NCBI GenBank assembly: GCA_013398055.1
Contig: VZRS01001450.1
Span: 554,734 to 618,733, forward strand
From: Ifrita kowaldi
Taxonomy: Eukaryota; Chordata; Aves; Passeriformes; Cinclosomatidae
Length of the DNA: 64,000 nt
Direction: 5' to 3'
Shown here piece by piece: positions 52,132 through 64,000 of the stretch; the first letter of the stretch is position 1, and every line of letters starts with the position of its first letter. The translations under genes and the position numbers were made by a program. Under the pieces are notes generated by a model. That model saw only the letters and a program-made list of their open reading frames with translations, was not told the DNA's origin and searched no databases.

Positions 52132-53975
52132 TTTGCCCAAGTTAACTATTTTGCAATAGTCCAATTTGTGTGAGCAGGAACCACTCTCACAGAGGATGCA
52201 GAACTGAGATCTAAAAGTGAAAATTAAGATCTTCACTTGCAAGGGATTTCAACTCTGGAAGCTCCTGACAGCAGGAAGGAGTACGAAGACAAAGAACAGA
52301 GGTTCTTCCGAACAAGTTCTTGTGCATGGCAGAGGCAAGTATGCTATTTTCATGCACATATGCAGCATACTGGCATGGAAGCCAAATCACAAAAATGACT
52401 TATGACTCCCCTCTGAAGAACCCTAGAAATAATTTTGAAAAGACATGGAAAAGTACAGATTTGTGCCAAAGCCTGTTAGAGACTGAAAAAGACAAAACCA
52501 AAATGATTAGTATCACATGCAGCTCATTTACTTAAGTCATATGCTGCAAAATCTTGGCTTGGGTTCAAGGGAAATGCCTGGCTTTTAGGAAATAAACTAT
52601 TTAAGATTTCTAATGCAGAACACTACAAAGGACAATTAAATTACAGTCCAGATAATTAACAGTAAGAGGAATAGCAGCAAGCATTACACAGTGTTCTCTG
52701 ACAAATACAAACAAATGAGAAAATGGATTGGTGAGCAGAACTCACTACTGAGAAAACGAATTAGATATCTTCTTCCTAAGCTACAGTTATGAAGCACAGA
52801 TTCCTGCCCCCATAAATAACAGGAGAAAACAATGAAATTCTTGCCAGTTTGTTCTAAAATTCTTTCCTGATCTAATGTATTGCCCCAGGAGACCTTCTGC
52901 TGCCTGGCCCATATCCCATTGGGATCTATGTTGCCCTTTTACAAACATGAAAACATACACATTTGTAGAACATTTCAGGAAAAGAAGACAACTTTTAAAA
53001 GCGGTATAAAAAACGACCAATCAAAAATTCTAATAGAGTTAAAAAATCATACAAGATCCTCAGCAAGTTGTTTATAAGGCACTGTGTTGCTGACTATAAA
53101 GTAGCTTTTGCTTATGAAACATCATGCCCGGAAATGCTTATAAAATATAAAATTTAAAGAAGTACAGCCTCTTTCTCCAACACATAGTGGCAAGAGCATT
53201 GGGATCAGGTGGACCCTCCGCAAGTCTGCAGATGGCACCAAGCTGAGTGGTGCTATTGACATACCTGAAGGACGGGATGCCATCCAGAGGGACCTGGACA
53301 GGCTTTGCAGGGGGCCTATGGGAATCTCATGAAGTTCAATAAGGCCAAGTGCAAAGTCCTGCGCATGGGCCAGGGCAATCCCAACAAATACAGGCTGGGC
53401 AGTGCACGGATTGAGAGCAGCCCTACTGAGAAGGACTTGGGGGTGCTGGTGGGTGAGAGGCTGGACATGACCCAGCCATGGGCACTCACAGCCCAGAGAG
53501 CCAAATGTGTCCTGGGCTGCAACCCGGGCAGTGTGGGCAGCAGGTCCCAGCTGGGGCTGCCAACATAAGACAGATTTGGATCTGTTGAAGCAAGTCCAGA
53601 TGAGGGAAAATGATCAGGGGTCTTGAGCATGTGTTTGTGAGGAAAGGCTGAGAGAGCTGGGGTTGTTCAGCCTGGAGAAGAGGTGGCTTTGGGGTGACCT
53701 TATAGCACTTTCCAGTACCTAAAGGGGAGTCTGTAAGAAGGCTGGAAAGGGAGTTTTTGCAAGGGCATGTAGATAGGACAAGGGGCAATGGCTTTAAACT
53801 GAATGAGGGCAGATTTAGATGAGATACAGGAAAGAAATTCTTTACTTTGGAAAGAGGATGGTGAAGCACTGGAACAGGTTGCCCAGGAAAGCTGTGGATG
53901 CCCCATCCCCGGAAGTATTGAAGAGCAGGCTGCATGGAACTTCGAGCAACCTGGCCTTGTGGAAGGTATCCCTCT
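52132..53975. repeat. Large tandem duplication, copy 2
   Basis: Begins TTTGCCCAAGTTAACTATTT, as copy 1 does at 50287, and matches it to CCCTCT at 53975. After that the CR1 element continues into its normal 3' end. Only four single-base differences were found across about 1.84 kb. Confidence 0.98.
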
Positions 53976-54058
53976 CCATGGCAGAGGTGTTGAAACTAGA
54001 TGATCTTTAAGGTCTCTTCCCAAAGACCCAACCCAAAATATTCCATGATTCTATAAAC
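53185..54058 (+). mobile_element. CR1 LINE in duplication copy 2, with complete 3' end
   Basis: Same element as at 51340, here extending through CATGGCAGAGGTGTTGAAAC, TAGATGATCTTTAAGGTCTC and the tail ATTCCATGATTCTATA. 5' truncated and non-coding. Confidence 0.95.
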
Positions 54059-57000
54059 ACCTTTATTAGTGGTGTACAGAACCTATCAGCCTGAAACAGG
54101 TAGTACAACCTATCTTCAAAGGACTGGAAAATATAACCTCACACCAAAATAAATTGGTGTGTATTTGTAAAAATATAGCATCAGCGCCATTTCCTGGACC
54201 AAAACAGTATAGATTTCCTAGAATATTCCAGATTCTGCCATGAAGGTTTTTCAATATACATCCATGATTCAAACAAAACTCAGACAATCATTTGGTCTCC
54301 ATGGAGACATCAGATCAAATAATCAATATACCTCTTTTTTTTTTCCCTAAAATGGATGCAAGCGTCTATACATACACAGTGGGATTCAGATTTATTGTTT
54401 TGCTTGAAATTTCTGCTTTGATGGCTATGCTTTTCAAACCATTTCTGAAAAATTAACAAAGCTGCCATATTCACATCTTTGAGCTCTAAACTTTCCTGAC
54501 GGATAATTACTATCCACCTTGGTATTCCTTCTGAAAAAAATCCTTTTTTTCGCCAGCCGGTGAAATTCAGAATGTGAACAAAGGCACCTGTTTCGAATAA
54601 ACAAAAAAATACCCTAATATTATTAACTATTGGCATCATCTCAGCAATGGCATCCTGCTAAAGGAGGGTTCTGCATTCATAATTCATTCTGCCTCCATAA
54701 CATCATTTGTGCTACTCCTAATCTGCCCAAAGTGTTCTGGTGGTCATCACTTTACAGCACGCCAATTTTTGCTAAAATTCTGAAAACCCATGACTAAACT
54801 GAAATTAATCTCTCACCCATTGGCTATTCTGACTTTCAAAGGTCTCCCTTCTTTTTAAGCTGATAAAGGTGTGATTCAGCCATCAAAAATATAAGCATCT
54901 CTTTTACTATACTTATGCACACTTCTTCCTCTTTTTAACAGAACATACATTTCCAGAAAAATTTTTAGATCCTCTTTTGTTTTAGAGATTTTAGTACAGA
55001 ACAAAGAATCTTCTGAAGATAGATATTTCTGGCTATCAGTTATAGAGCCATGGTAGACTACTAGCTTTGGACAGATACCTAAATCTTAGCTTATTAAGAC
55101 CTTAAGTTTCTGATTTCACTTCTACATTACCTCCCTTTCTGCCACTTTCTAATTTTAAGCCTGTATCTCCATCTAATGAAGCTTGTTTGTTAACTTGGCT
55201 CTTTTCACCTTGGGGGAACACTGAGAACCAACTGTGTACCAATTGAAAACCTCTCCCTATGTGCAACAGTTACTTACAACTTCAGAACAGAAAAATTGAG
55301 AAGTTGCTACTGTATTCTTTTCTGAAGGCTTTTTTGTTTGAATTACTCAGAAGTGAACATCATCAGGTTTGGAAGTTCTGTCCATAAATTTACCAGATGT
55401 AGAAATCTGAGTGGAAATTGCATCAGATAGGTCCAGGAAAAAATTTAGTTGTGTGAGAGAAAATTTTTCTGATGTAATAGTTAGAAGTCAGCGTTGATAT
55501 AATGTGGCTGTTGACTCAATCACAATAGTCACAGCACTTAGAGGGTAATGGCTAAGTTAGATTTACAGGTGATTTGGTTCTAGATGAAGTACAGTCAATC
55601 ACTTGAATTAAGACTTTCAAAGACATTAAAAGCTATTAAATTTATTTTGTTCCTCCCTAACCTCCTCAAAGACCAACTACAAAATCCCTTTCAGAAACAG
55701 AAAACAGAGCCTATTAATCTCCAAAATGCTGAAAGTCTGGCAGCCCTCGAGATACAATTTGGGTTATCAAGGGGATGAATCACAGTGATCTGACATTAGT
55801 TCTCTCAGTCTTGGAAATGATTTGCCATAGAGAAAGATTTGTTCTGTTATTATAAGCTATATCTGATCAAAAAACTATGAAACAGTCAACCACATTGAAA
55901 ACCTTTGTACTAACAAAATCCATAAGACATTCAGAAAAAAAAATCCTCTATTACTTAGGTTTGTAGTTATATTCAATGACACAAAACAATGGAAAATATA
56001 CTAATGGGCATTTCATGTGGGTAAAAATTTGTAAAGTAAAAGAAACTTTCAACATTTAAAATTCCATTCTAAATAGGCCATAGGTTAGGTTTATAACCGC
56101 ATTAAAGAAGATATTCCCTTATCACTGGATTTAACTGTATGTTTCCAAGAGAAATACCATAGTAGAAGGTAAGTGCTACTTTTGAAAACTAGAGTTCTCA
56201 CAAGAAACATACACTCATTTTGGTCTGTTGAAAGTTATATATGGGCAAATCACTAACCCAGTCTCTCTTCTACATGATCAGAAGAAAACATCTGTTAGGA
56301 AGTGAGTTCTCCTGGCATGCAGAACAACCCCATTTTCTAAGAACTTATGTGCACAAGGGGAAAAAAAATGAATTTACTTTCGCATTCAGCAATTTATCTG
56401 AGTTGGGCTGTAAATTAGGGCAAACCTATTTACTGGATACTCTTTATATTCTCACTACACTAGATGTAAGTAAACAAGGTAAAAAAACAAAAGGTCAAAT
56501 GAAAAACACCCCAAACTCAGAAATGCAAGGACAGTCATGCTGCACCCCTGTGTCCCTTCATGGTGTGGTTGTGTACTGTATGCTGGCAACATTGCTTTGC
56601 ACAGGGATTGAACTGAGACAAAATTGTTTAAGATGAATGTATGTTCATCACTGTCAACAGAGACAGCCCCTAGCATCTTGGAGAGTATGTTCAAAAGACA
56701 ACAGTCTCCTGATCCACACCTAACTCAGTCTAGCCTGAGTATCTTCCACTCCTAAAGAAAGTGTATACATTGATTTATTCTTTTATACACAGAGAAGGAA
56801 AGTCATGCAATGTTATTTCACTTCCTAACTGAAAACACAAAACGAAAAACATCACAGAATTAGTCCCAAGGGCTGTGTTGTGGTCAGAGTGAACCCCACA
56901 GTTTATACAATGGAGGAAGATAAAAGAATCTAAGAGCTCCAGAGAGAATGGTCATTGCAAGCTGGGTGAGAGACAGTAGTGCTCCTATGTTTGCAGGGGG

Positions 57001-58308
57001 AAAATAGGGCTTTCCAAGTCAAGGTTACTCAACTTATTTTTCCAAGATGTCCCACAAGCGTTTTTATTTCTGGCCAAATACACTAGGCTAGTGTATTAGT
57101 TTTTTTGTGTACTAGTCAGGCTAATCATGCAAACTACTCTTTTTCCCTCATTTTCTTTCCTTACTTACATGTGTGAGAATGTATTTTATATCTGCGTTCC
57201 TTCCACACACCATGTCTGATTGTCCTACAGGACACCACTGGCCCAAATAGGAATGGCTAAGAACCACTGCATTGGAGCCAGGAATTTCTAAAGGAATTCA
57301 GATAGAAATAGACTGTGATATCTGATACTTCAAAAGAAGAAAAAAAATTATAGTTTATCAAAAGAAAGCTAGTATGTAATCTATCTTAAACTACAAAATA
57401 CAAAATCTAGCTCTTAGCAATATTTAAAAATGGGAATCAAAGCACAAGTATTACCAGATGATTTTCTGGAATCCACCCAGTTCCTGACTCCACATCCTTC
57501 ACCACAGTGAAACAAGAAGACTGCAGTCCTGCCCTGCCTTACCTACAACCTCTTCTGTGACCACACAGCCCTTAAAAATCCTTGTGTTAGGGGACAGGCA
57601 GGCCAATTTCCTATTTCCCTGGATCCTGTTATTTTCAAAGTATTAAGACTCATTTGTATATAACAGAGGCCTGAGCACTAAAATGGCCATGACTGAATTA
57701 TCTTGCACTTGTCTTGCTAGGAAATACAGCTTCATAAAAAGCAGGGAAGCTTTTCCTGAGAGGGCAAAGAACTTATCTCTTTTGCAGCTAATAAACATGT
57801 ATACACAGCCAGTCTCACTGGGTCAAATGAAAAACATTCTAGCTAGTTGGTATCCTCTCTAATAGTGTTCATTAAATATTCAGGGAAATTGCAACAAGGT
57901 GGATATATATGATAGTCCTTTTCAACATCCTCCCAACCTCCAACCACAAGAAGCTCTGTGGTTTCCTGAGCTAGAAGTAGTTTCTATGTCTATAAATACT
58001 CTCAGTGAGTATCTCTTAAGACAAGTTTTCCCAGACTTCCCTTAATTCACATAAACTTATACCAAGAAGTTCCACTGCTCATCTATATGTATAGGACTGA
58101 CAAAATATATGAAGAATTCCAGGTTTTCTTTCTATCCATTTAAAATCACAGGCTCATTCTCCTCCTACAGATCAGCTCTTATGACGGCTGGTTTAAAACA
58201 GGATATTTCTTTAGAGAGCCTCAGCCTTTCAATTAAAGCAAGAAAAAAGTTTTAGCTCTAAGTATATGTAAGTTTAATCTCCAGAGCTGATGTCCAATTA
58301 AGAGTGTT

Positions 58309-58375
58309 ATGTACAAATGTCTTCTATCATTGCTTCTTCCATGTACAAATGCCATCTTCTATCATTGCTTCTTCC
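58309..58375. repeat. Short tandem duplication, unit about 32-35 bases
   Basis: ATGTACAAATG followed by TCTTCTATCATTGCTTCTTC occurs twice in a row; the second unit has a three-base CCA insertion. Confidence 0.93.
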
Positions 58376-59360
58376 ACTCAGTTTAAGGTTCCTGTTTCTG
58401 CACAATCATACTGGCATTCATTATCTTCAGCATAGCGGCATTTGTCCTAGACTATCTGACTTTTCTGTAAGGTCTTTTCATCCTTCAGGCTGCTAATTAC
58501 TATTTTGCTTCAAGTTTGACATTCATTTTCACAGGACTCCTCATATATGCTTCCATCACATCTTTCTTTTCGTTTTCTCTCTTCCCCTCTAATTAGAACA
58601 ATACTGTTTATCCCAGCCTTTCTATTTCCCAGCCAAAGCCACTATAATCCCCCCTGCCATTATACGATCTTTTTAATGTCTTTCTGCCTTAGTAAGTTCC
58701 ATACTACCTGCAACATGGTAAAAGACATGTTCCCACTCAGCAGCTGTTTAGTGAGCTTCTTTGTCTACCAGACACATCATGTCCAAAGACCAAACTGATT
58801 TCCTGTTGAACACCCTTGCTTCTGTGATGATTCTGCTACATGCCACCAGCTCTACCTTAAGTGATGCAGCCAGCCACTGGCACTGCTTTGACCCCCTCAA
58901 TAAATTAAGCTGCCAGAAGCAGAGTCCTCTGAAAAGAAAGCATTATTAGTATCTGGCAGATGGACATTCAGAGAGGAAGTTGGTCTAAATTAGAGCAGAA
59001 AAAAGGTTGGTGGCTCATGGACAAGAAGCAAGACAAATACCTGAATCCTTCAGGTACTGTATACAAGACCACCTCCATATTCAAAACGTCATACAAGATT
59101 GGGGAAGTAGCAATTGCGAGTACTCCGGAAGGACGAAGTGCCACTTGTCAGCCCAAATCCACACAAGCTTTCTAAGTCAATCCATGAATGCCTCTGTCTG
59201 AATGCCTCTCATCATACCGATGATCAGTGCATCCTGTTCACTTGTTACAGGCTTCTTCAGCACATTGACACGGGCCTGCTTACACATTTTTTTCTTGTCT
59301 GAACTGTTTCTCAAAAGAGGATTGTGCATTTTGGAAAAAATTAAGTGTGTTTGTGGAAAA

Positions 59361-59395
59361 AAACCAAACCAAACCAAACCAAACCAAATCAAACC
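59361..59395. repeat. (AAACC)n simple repeat
   Basis: About seven pentanucleotide units with one substitution. Confidence 0.95.
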
Positions 59396-60127
59396 ATAAA
59401 CTTTACAAAAAACCAAAGTATTAGTCTTGCCTTTGTTTTCTGGAGTCAAAAAACTCATATTATTTGTCCCCTTCTATTTCCATTAGTTCCTCTATGTAAT
59501 ACAATAGGGTTTTTTCTTCACTTGTTATCAGTTTCTCCATACAAAGTATCTCCACTGCAGTAGATAATGAAATAGTCCCATTTCCTCTGGAAATACTTCA
59601 CCAGGCACAAGCATATTAACTTTTTTTCAGTAGGAATCCTTTTGGTTTTGTGCCTTTATTTGGTGGTATTAACTAAGTAACCTATAATTTAAAAAGTAAT
59701 TTCTTATTCTTGTTCCCAAAGTGTCCAATTTGGTATTGTTAAATTAAACTCCATTTCTATTACCTGACACTTGAAAGTCAGTAGGGTTTTTTTATGTATG
59801 ATGTAGTGATCCTCTTCTATACTGTTAGCATGCTCCCACTTGCCGCCATTTACAATCATTACTAGCATATACATACTACGTATTAAGTTTACCAACTATT
59901 TGAGTCCTAAAACCTTTCCAGAATGCATTTTAAGTCTGATGTCCTCTCCTGTCAAAACAGCTTGTCATTAGGTCCTCACCCACTCTTCTTTCCACTACTA
60001 AAGTCAGTGTTGTCCAGCAAATTACCTTGATTCCTTTTATTGATACAGTTGAAGAATCTTACATTTACACTCAGACAGCTTAGATGCTCTCACACTTCAG
60101 CTCTCACCTTTTTAGTTCACTGTTAGC

Positions 60128-60148
60128 ATACGTGATGCTATATCACGT
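60128..60148. repeat. Small inverted repeat containing CACGT
   Basis: ACGTGAT and ATCACGT flank a 5-base spacer, forming a short palindrome with CACGTG at its right edge. Possibly a binding-site-like element, but short enough to be chance. Confidence 0.55.
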
Positions 60149-60726
60149 GTGATCATATCCAGCAAAATCTAGAAATCCTAACCACAGAATTCTCCAAAGA
60201 AATTGTAATTGAAGTGAATTGCACTAATGGCTCTTACAAAGTCTTGTAAGATGACTAGAATTTTAATATCTTTTGGAGAAGAGGTCAGATATAAGCAGTC
60301 CCAGAAGATTTCAGGACACTGCAGAAAGTACATGTCCTAATTATAGGTGAATATAGAATTCTGAGACATTAAATATCCAGGTGTTGTTTTTTTATTTAGC
60401 TCAGCTCATTCTGGAATGCTTCATTAAGATGAACAAATATAGGCCTTGCTAGTCACCGTCACAAACCAAACCATCTATAAAGGAAAACCAGAAACCCCTA
60501 TGAGAGTTTACTTCATATTAGTTTCTGCAGAGTGGGCTTTATTTCCAAATAAAATAAACCAAAGTCAATAGTATCTAATCTATCTGGGGCAACAATGCCC
60601 CAGAGTATCTGAGTATCATTCTTGCTGTCACAACAGAAAAAGTGATCTCCTGTGGCAGACGTAAATTTCTTTTTCTTTTTATAAATACACATAAATAATA
60701 ACCTGATGGGCAGAAAAGTAAGAACT

Positions 60727-60776
60727 TTATATATATATATAGCTACCACCATATATATATATAGATAGATAGATAC
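60727..60776. repeat. (TA)n and (GATA)n compound microsatellite
   Basis: Two TA runs separated by GCTACCACC, the second passing into three GATA units. The two TA runs can pair with each other as a hairpin. Confidence 0.95.
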
Positions 60777-63700
60777 CATACTAATTTTAGAGTAAACAAC
60801 TCAGCAAAGTACACCATTGACAACTTCCATCCGAGTTATTGACTGAATTCATTGATGTAAAATTCTCTGTATTTCTCAAACTGCAATTAATGTATAAATA
60901 AAGTCATAACAGGTAAAACCTGGGGAAAGAATTTGTTTGTGAAGAGTGAGTAATAAAAAATCTGGGTTAAACCAGAAAATACCAAGATGATTACAAAAGA
61001 ACAATATGTTTATTCAGGAAAGATTGAAGGAGATTAGCCTTCAACTACACTGAAAAGAAAGTGGAAAAAGCAGTTTCTCTAATAGAAGAAAACCGATATA
61101 CTAACTGCTTTTTCTCATCTGACCAAGAAATAGCAATGTAAATACAGAGCTAAATTCTCCAGAGATGTTGTTTTGTTTGATATCATAATTTCACATGTAA
61201 AACCTGCATGCATTGCCCATTATATATATAAGCTACTACAAACAACCTCATGTGACACAAAGACCCTGATGGCCCTGAGCTCGTACAAAATGCACCTAAG
61301 CTTACTTCCAGAACAAAATGCAAATTGACTAGCATTAAATAAAAATGAGTACCTTTTGTGTGACCCCTGTATCTTCCCTCCGCCACTTCCGTCCCTTTCA
61401 ACCCAGCATAATTTCAGAACGACTTCAAGCTGTTCTAACATAGGACGGGGAAACAGCTTGCACTGAGCAGCAGGAGAGGGCAAAAGTGAGCTTTAAATAC
61501 TATCTCTACACTCCCATTTTCATGGTATTTACATTATGGCTCCTGTCCAAGGCTCTGGTCCTGTGATTTCAAAGCAACAACTGCACAGCAAGAGTGCAAC
61601 ATTTTGCTCTAATCTATAACATGAATCTTATTAAAATTCAGCAAAGAGCCTGCATGGGCTTCTTTTTTTTCTTTTTTTTTTCCTTTGTAGATTTGTTATA
61701 AGTATATAGACGTTATAAATTTGCTGCTAAAGTGGTTCACGGGACCTGACAGCACAGCTGATTTCACTTCAAGGAATGCTGTCAACATTAATTTTAGAAA
61801 TAGTCCTAATTTTGTTTATTAAAATAATAGCTAAGTAAGTATGTTACATTGACAGTTTAAAGTATACTGTCAGATTTCTCCGAGTTCTGTTGAGCTTGTA
61901 CAATTAAAATAGCTTATTTGTTTTTCGAATTCAGTCCAGTGTAACTGTTCTTGATCCAGATCCCTGGCACAGCGAAATCATTCCTTTCATTACTTCTTTC
62001 CCACCCTGACTCCTCACTTGGAAAAAAAAAAAACCACCACAAGAATCTTGATATTCAGATACCCATCTATGAAATACTCTGCTATCTTCTCTTTCCTTTT
62101 CTCATCACCAGCTTTTAGGGAGCCTATGTAACATTTATATGATGTTTGCGTGTGTGTAAGTGCTGATTCATGACAGTTCTTCCACTGGTGACTTGCAGAT
62201 CATTACGTGGAAGGCAAAGGCAGCTGAAAAAATGTTATACCAGACTGCCTGGTCACAGGTTATGGGGAGCTGCAATTACTTGAAGTCTGGCAGTTTGATG
62301 ATTTGTTGGCCTAAAGCATGGAAGGATGCATTTCCCTGGAGTCCAGTGAAGAAAACTGCCTAAGACACACTATAGAAAAGTGTTCTAGAAAGGATCTCAC
62401 ACTAGCTCAGTTTCTCTTACAGAATTCCCACATAAGCTTCAACTTAAACAGTGAGATAAGCCTTATTTGGAATCTCAATTACACTAAATGACACCTTTTC
62501 TTTCCAATTAATATATACTTTTGAACACAGATATATCATTTTACTAATAACAAGAGTCTTTGTCAAAGAATATTTAAAGTTCAGCAATGTGAAGTAAGCA
62601 TTGGAGGGTTCTGTAAAGCACAGAACTTTGTAAAAGAGTGAAAACTTTGACCCAAGAATCTACAGAAGGCTTCCAAAAAACTGTTTAAACATTGAGAAAA
62701 ATAGTGGAATGCTGGTTGCAGTTGCAGAACTGACATTTACCTCACATTTCCTCTCCAAACTACGTGAAGCCAGGAATTTGCAACCACTCTGATGTGCATT
62801 TTAGAGCAAGCACGCAGGATCAGAACACAGGGTTGTCTAGAGAGAGTGCTGAACTTGTAGTCACCATCTTTTTTTTTGAGTTGGATTTAAAGAGACAATG
62901 CTAAAAACCCTCAAGACAGCGCTTTTTTGATAGCAATAAAATTGTAATATCTCATAAATATCTGAACATCCAGTGCTACATTTTAAATAAACAGCATATG
63001 AATTTTAAAAGTACAATCACTGGCCAACATGGCCTGTCCGACAAAATGTACCGCATGTGCTCTTTGCACTGAAGCCTGAACCGAACATGCCTTTTACATT
63101 GCCAAGGTCTTCTTCAGTACTGAAGACTGAACCCTGGTTCCACACAAGAAATGCAATTAGTGTTACAGGATCTGTATTGTTTATAGTGGATGCATCTACA
63201 TTTTTATACACGGAATGCTTCCTAAGACAGCATTTCTTGCAAAAAAATTTTAATGAGTACAGTTCTGGGTTTTCCAGTAAAGGACTGTAGTATCACATCT
63301 GTTAGCATTTTCGTAGTGTGATATGCAAAGAAATAATACCAACCATCACATGTAGTATCTCTTACTGTTTCTGATTTTTCACACCGTTTATGATGCCCTA
63401 ATTCATAAATTCTTGGTCCCATTTTCACTCAGATTCTTGGTGCTTTCTCTCGCATACTGCCATTGTATGAGCAATGGCAGTAAAACTCTGAATAGCAGCA
63501 CACACATTATCTTTCCAGTCTCTGCTTATATTTCCCTCTACTCTGATGCCTTTAACATTTAGGCTATACTAGTTATTTATATTTTTATACATTATATAGA
63601 TTATATAAATTACCAGTATGTACTAAAGTTTAGAGAAAAGAAACTGTCTTTTCTCCTTTTAGGCAAGAACTATCTCCACTTCCTACCTGTTCATTACCAC

Positions 63701-64000
63701 TTGAATGGCTGAAAGTGAACTATTCAACAATTTCTTTCTTGGCTACTTACCTAAGATGATGGAAAATTGTAGCTGAATCGGATCCATGGGTGCAACTTTA
63801 ATACAAACAGAAAAACAAGTACAGGAAACAGAATACAGAATAAACAGGGCTAGGTAAAGAGGGCACTAATAATCCCCAAATTCAGGAAATATACAACTTC
63901 TGAAATTAACTAAGAGTCCCTTAAAGCTACACAGAGATTAAAAACTCCTGGTGTTTCTCTGACAGATCTGAATCCAATAGCTCTCTGTACTACAATAGGC

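Larger units (their letters stand above)
18798..64000 (-). other. RAB3C: Intron upstream of the Rab3 exon (partial)
   Basis: Inferred intron lying 5' of the recognised exon in gene sense and running off the right edge. I found neither the preceding Rab3 exon (switch I, ending at the IWD motif) nor a first exon. It contains most of the CR1 copies, the microsatellites, a 48-base minisatellite, one sized gap and one 1845-base tandem duplication. An unrelated nested or neighbouring gene in the far right of the window cannot be excluded, but none was recognised. Confidence 0.65.
54059..64000. other. No recognised gene; intronic DNA with simple repeats
   Basis: AT-rich unique-looking sequence. The longest non-repeat ORF (56241-56636, plus, 131 codons) has no recognisable domain and a length expected once by chance in this much AT-rich DNA. 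No CR1 copy was seen here. Confidence 0.55.

Noticed and set aside
56241..56636. 131-codon plus-strand ORF outside repeats
   Set aside because: An ORF of this length is expected about once by chance in 64 kb at this base composition; no domain, signal peptide or splice pair was seen.

Overview
The window reads as intronic DNA from a bird nuclear genome. The evidence is the many CR1 retrotransposon fragments that end in the avian-type tail (ATTCTATGATTCTGTGA and variants), the AT-rich background, the microsatellites, and assembly gaps. There are no bacterial-style operons. I recognised no rRNA, tRNA or CRISPR array.

Only one exon can be assigned to a known gene. It is a 119-base exon on the minus strand at 18679-18797, with canonical splice sites on both sides. 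It encodes the switch II/G3 region of a Rab3-family small GTPase (DTAGQERYRT ... MYDITNEDSFNAVQDW). RAB3C is the best candidate, because at least 18.7 kb of intron lies downstream and at least 45 kb upstream; RAB3C is the Rab3 gene known for very large introns. On this reading almost the whole window is RAB3C intron, transcribed right to left.

Layout. 1-18678 is the intron downstream of the exon. It holds a tandem duplication near 6.3 kb, a possible signal-peptide exon at 9947-10040 (minus), a CR1 copy at 11.1-11.7 kb, a (TG)n tract, and an isolated CpG-rich patch at 12.85-13.08 kb. 18798-64000 is the upstream intron. It holds CR1 copies (19.6, 27.5, 35.6, 42.5, 47.0-47.6, 51.3 and 53.2 kb), a (GGCAAA)n tract at 27.4 kb, and a five-unit 48-base minisatellite at 33.55-33.79 kb that carries repeated CACGTG palindromes. 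It also holds a 426-base gap at 41.9 kb, a GC-rich exon-like ORF at 45.6 kb (minus), and a near-perfect 1845-base tandem duplication at 50.29-53.98 kb with a single N at its junction.

The observations most worth a second look are the minisatellite E-box array, the possible signal-peptide exon, the two GC/CpG-rich islands, and the 1845-base duplication, which is probably an assembly (haplotype) artefact. I found no convincing new multi-gene system. Most open reading frames here are chance, repeat-derived, or run through the gap.
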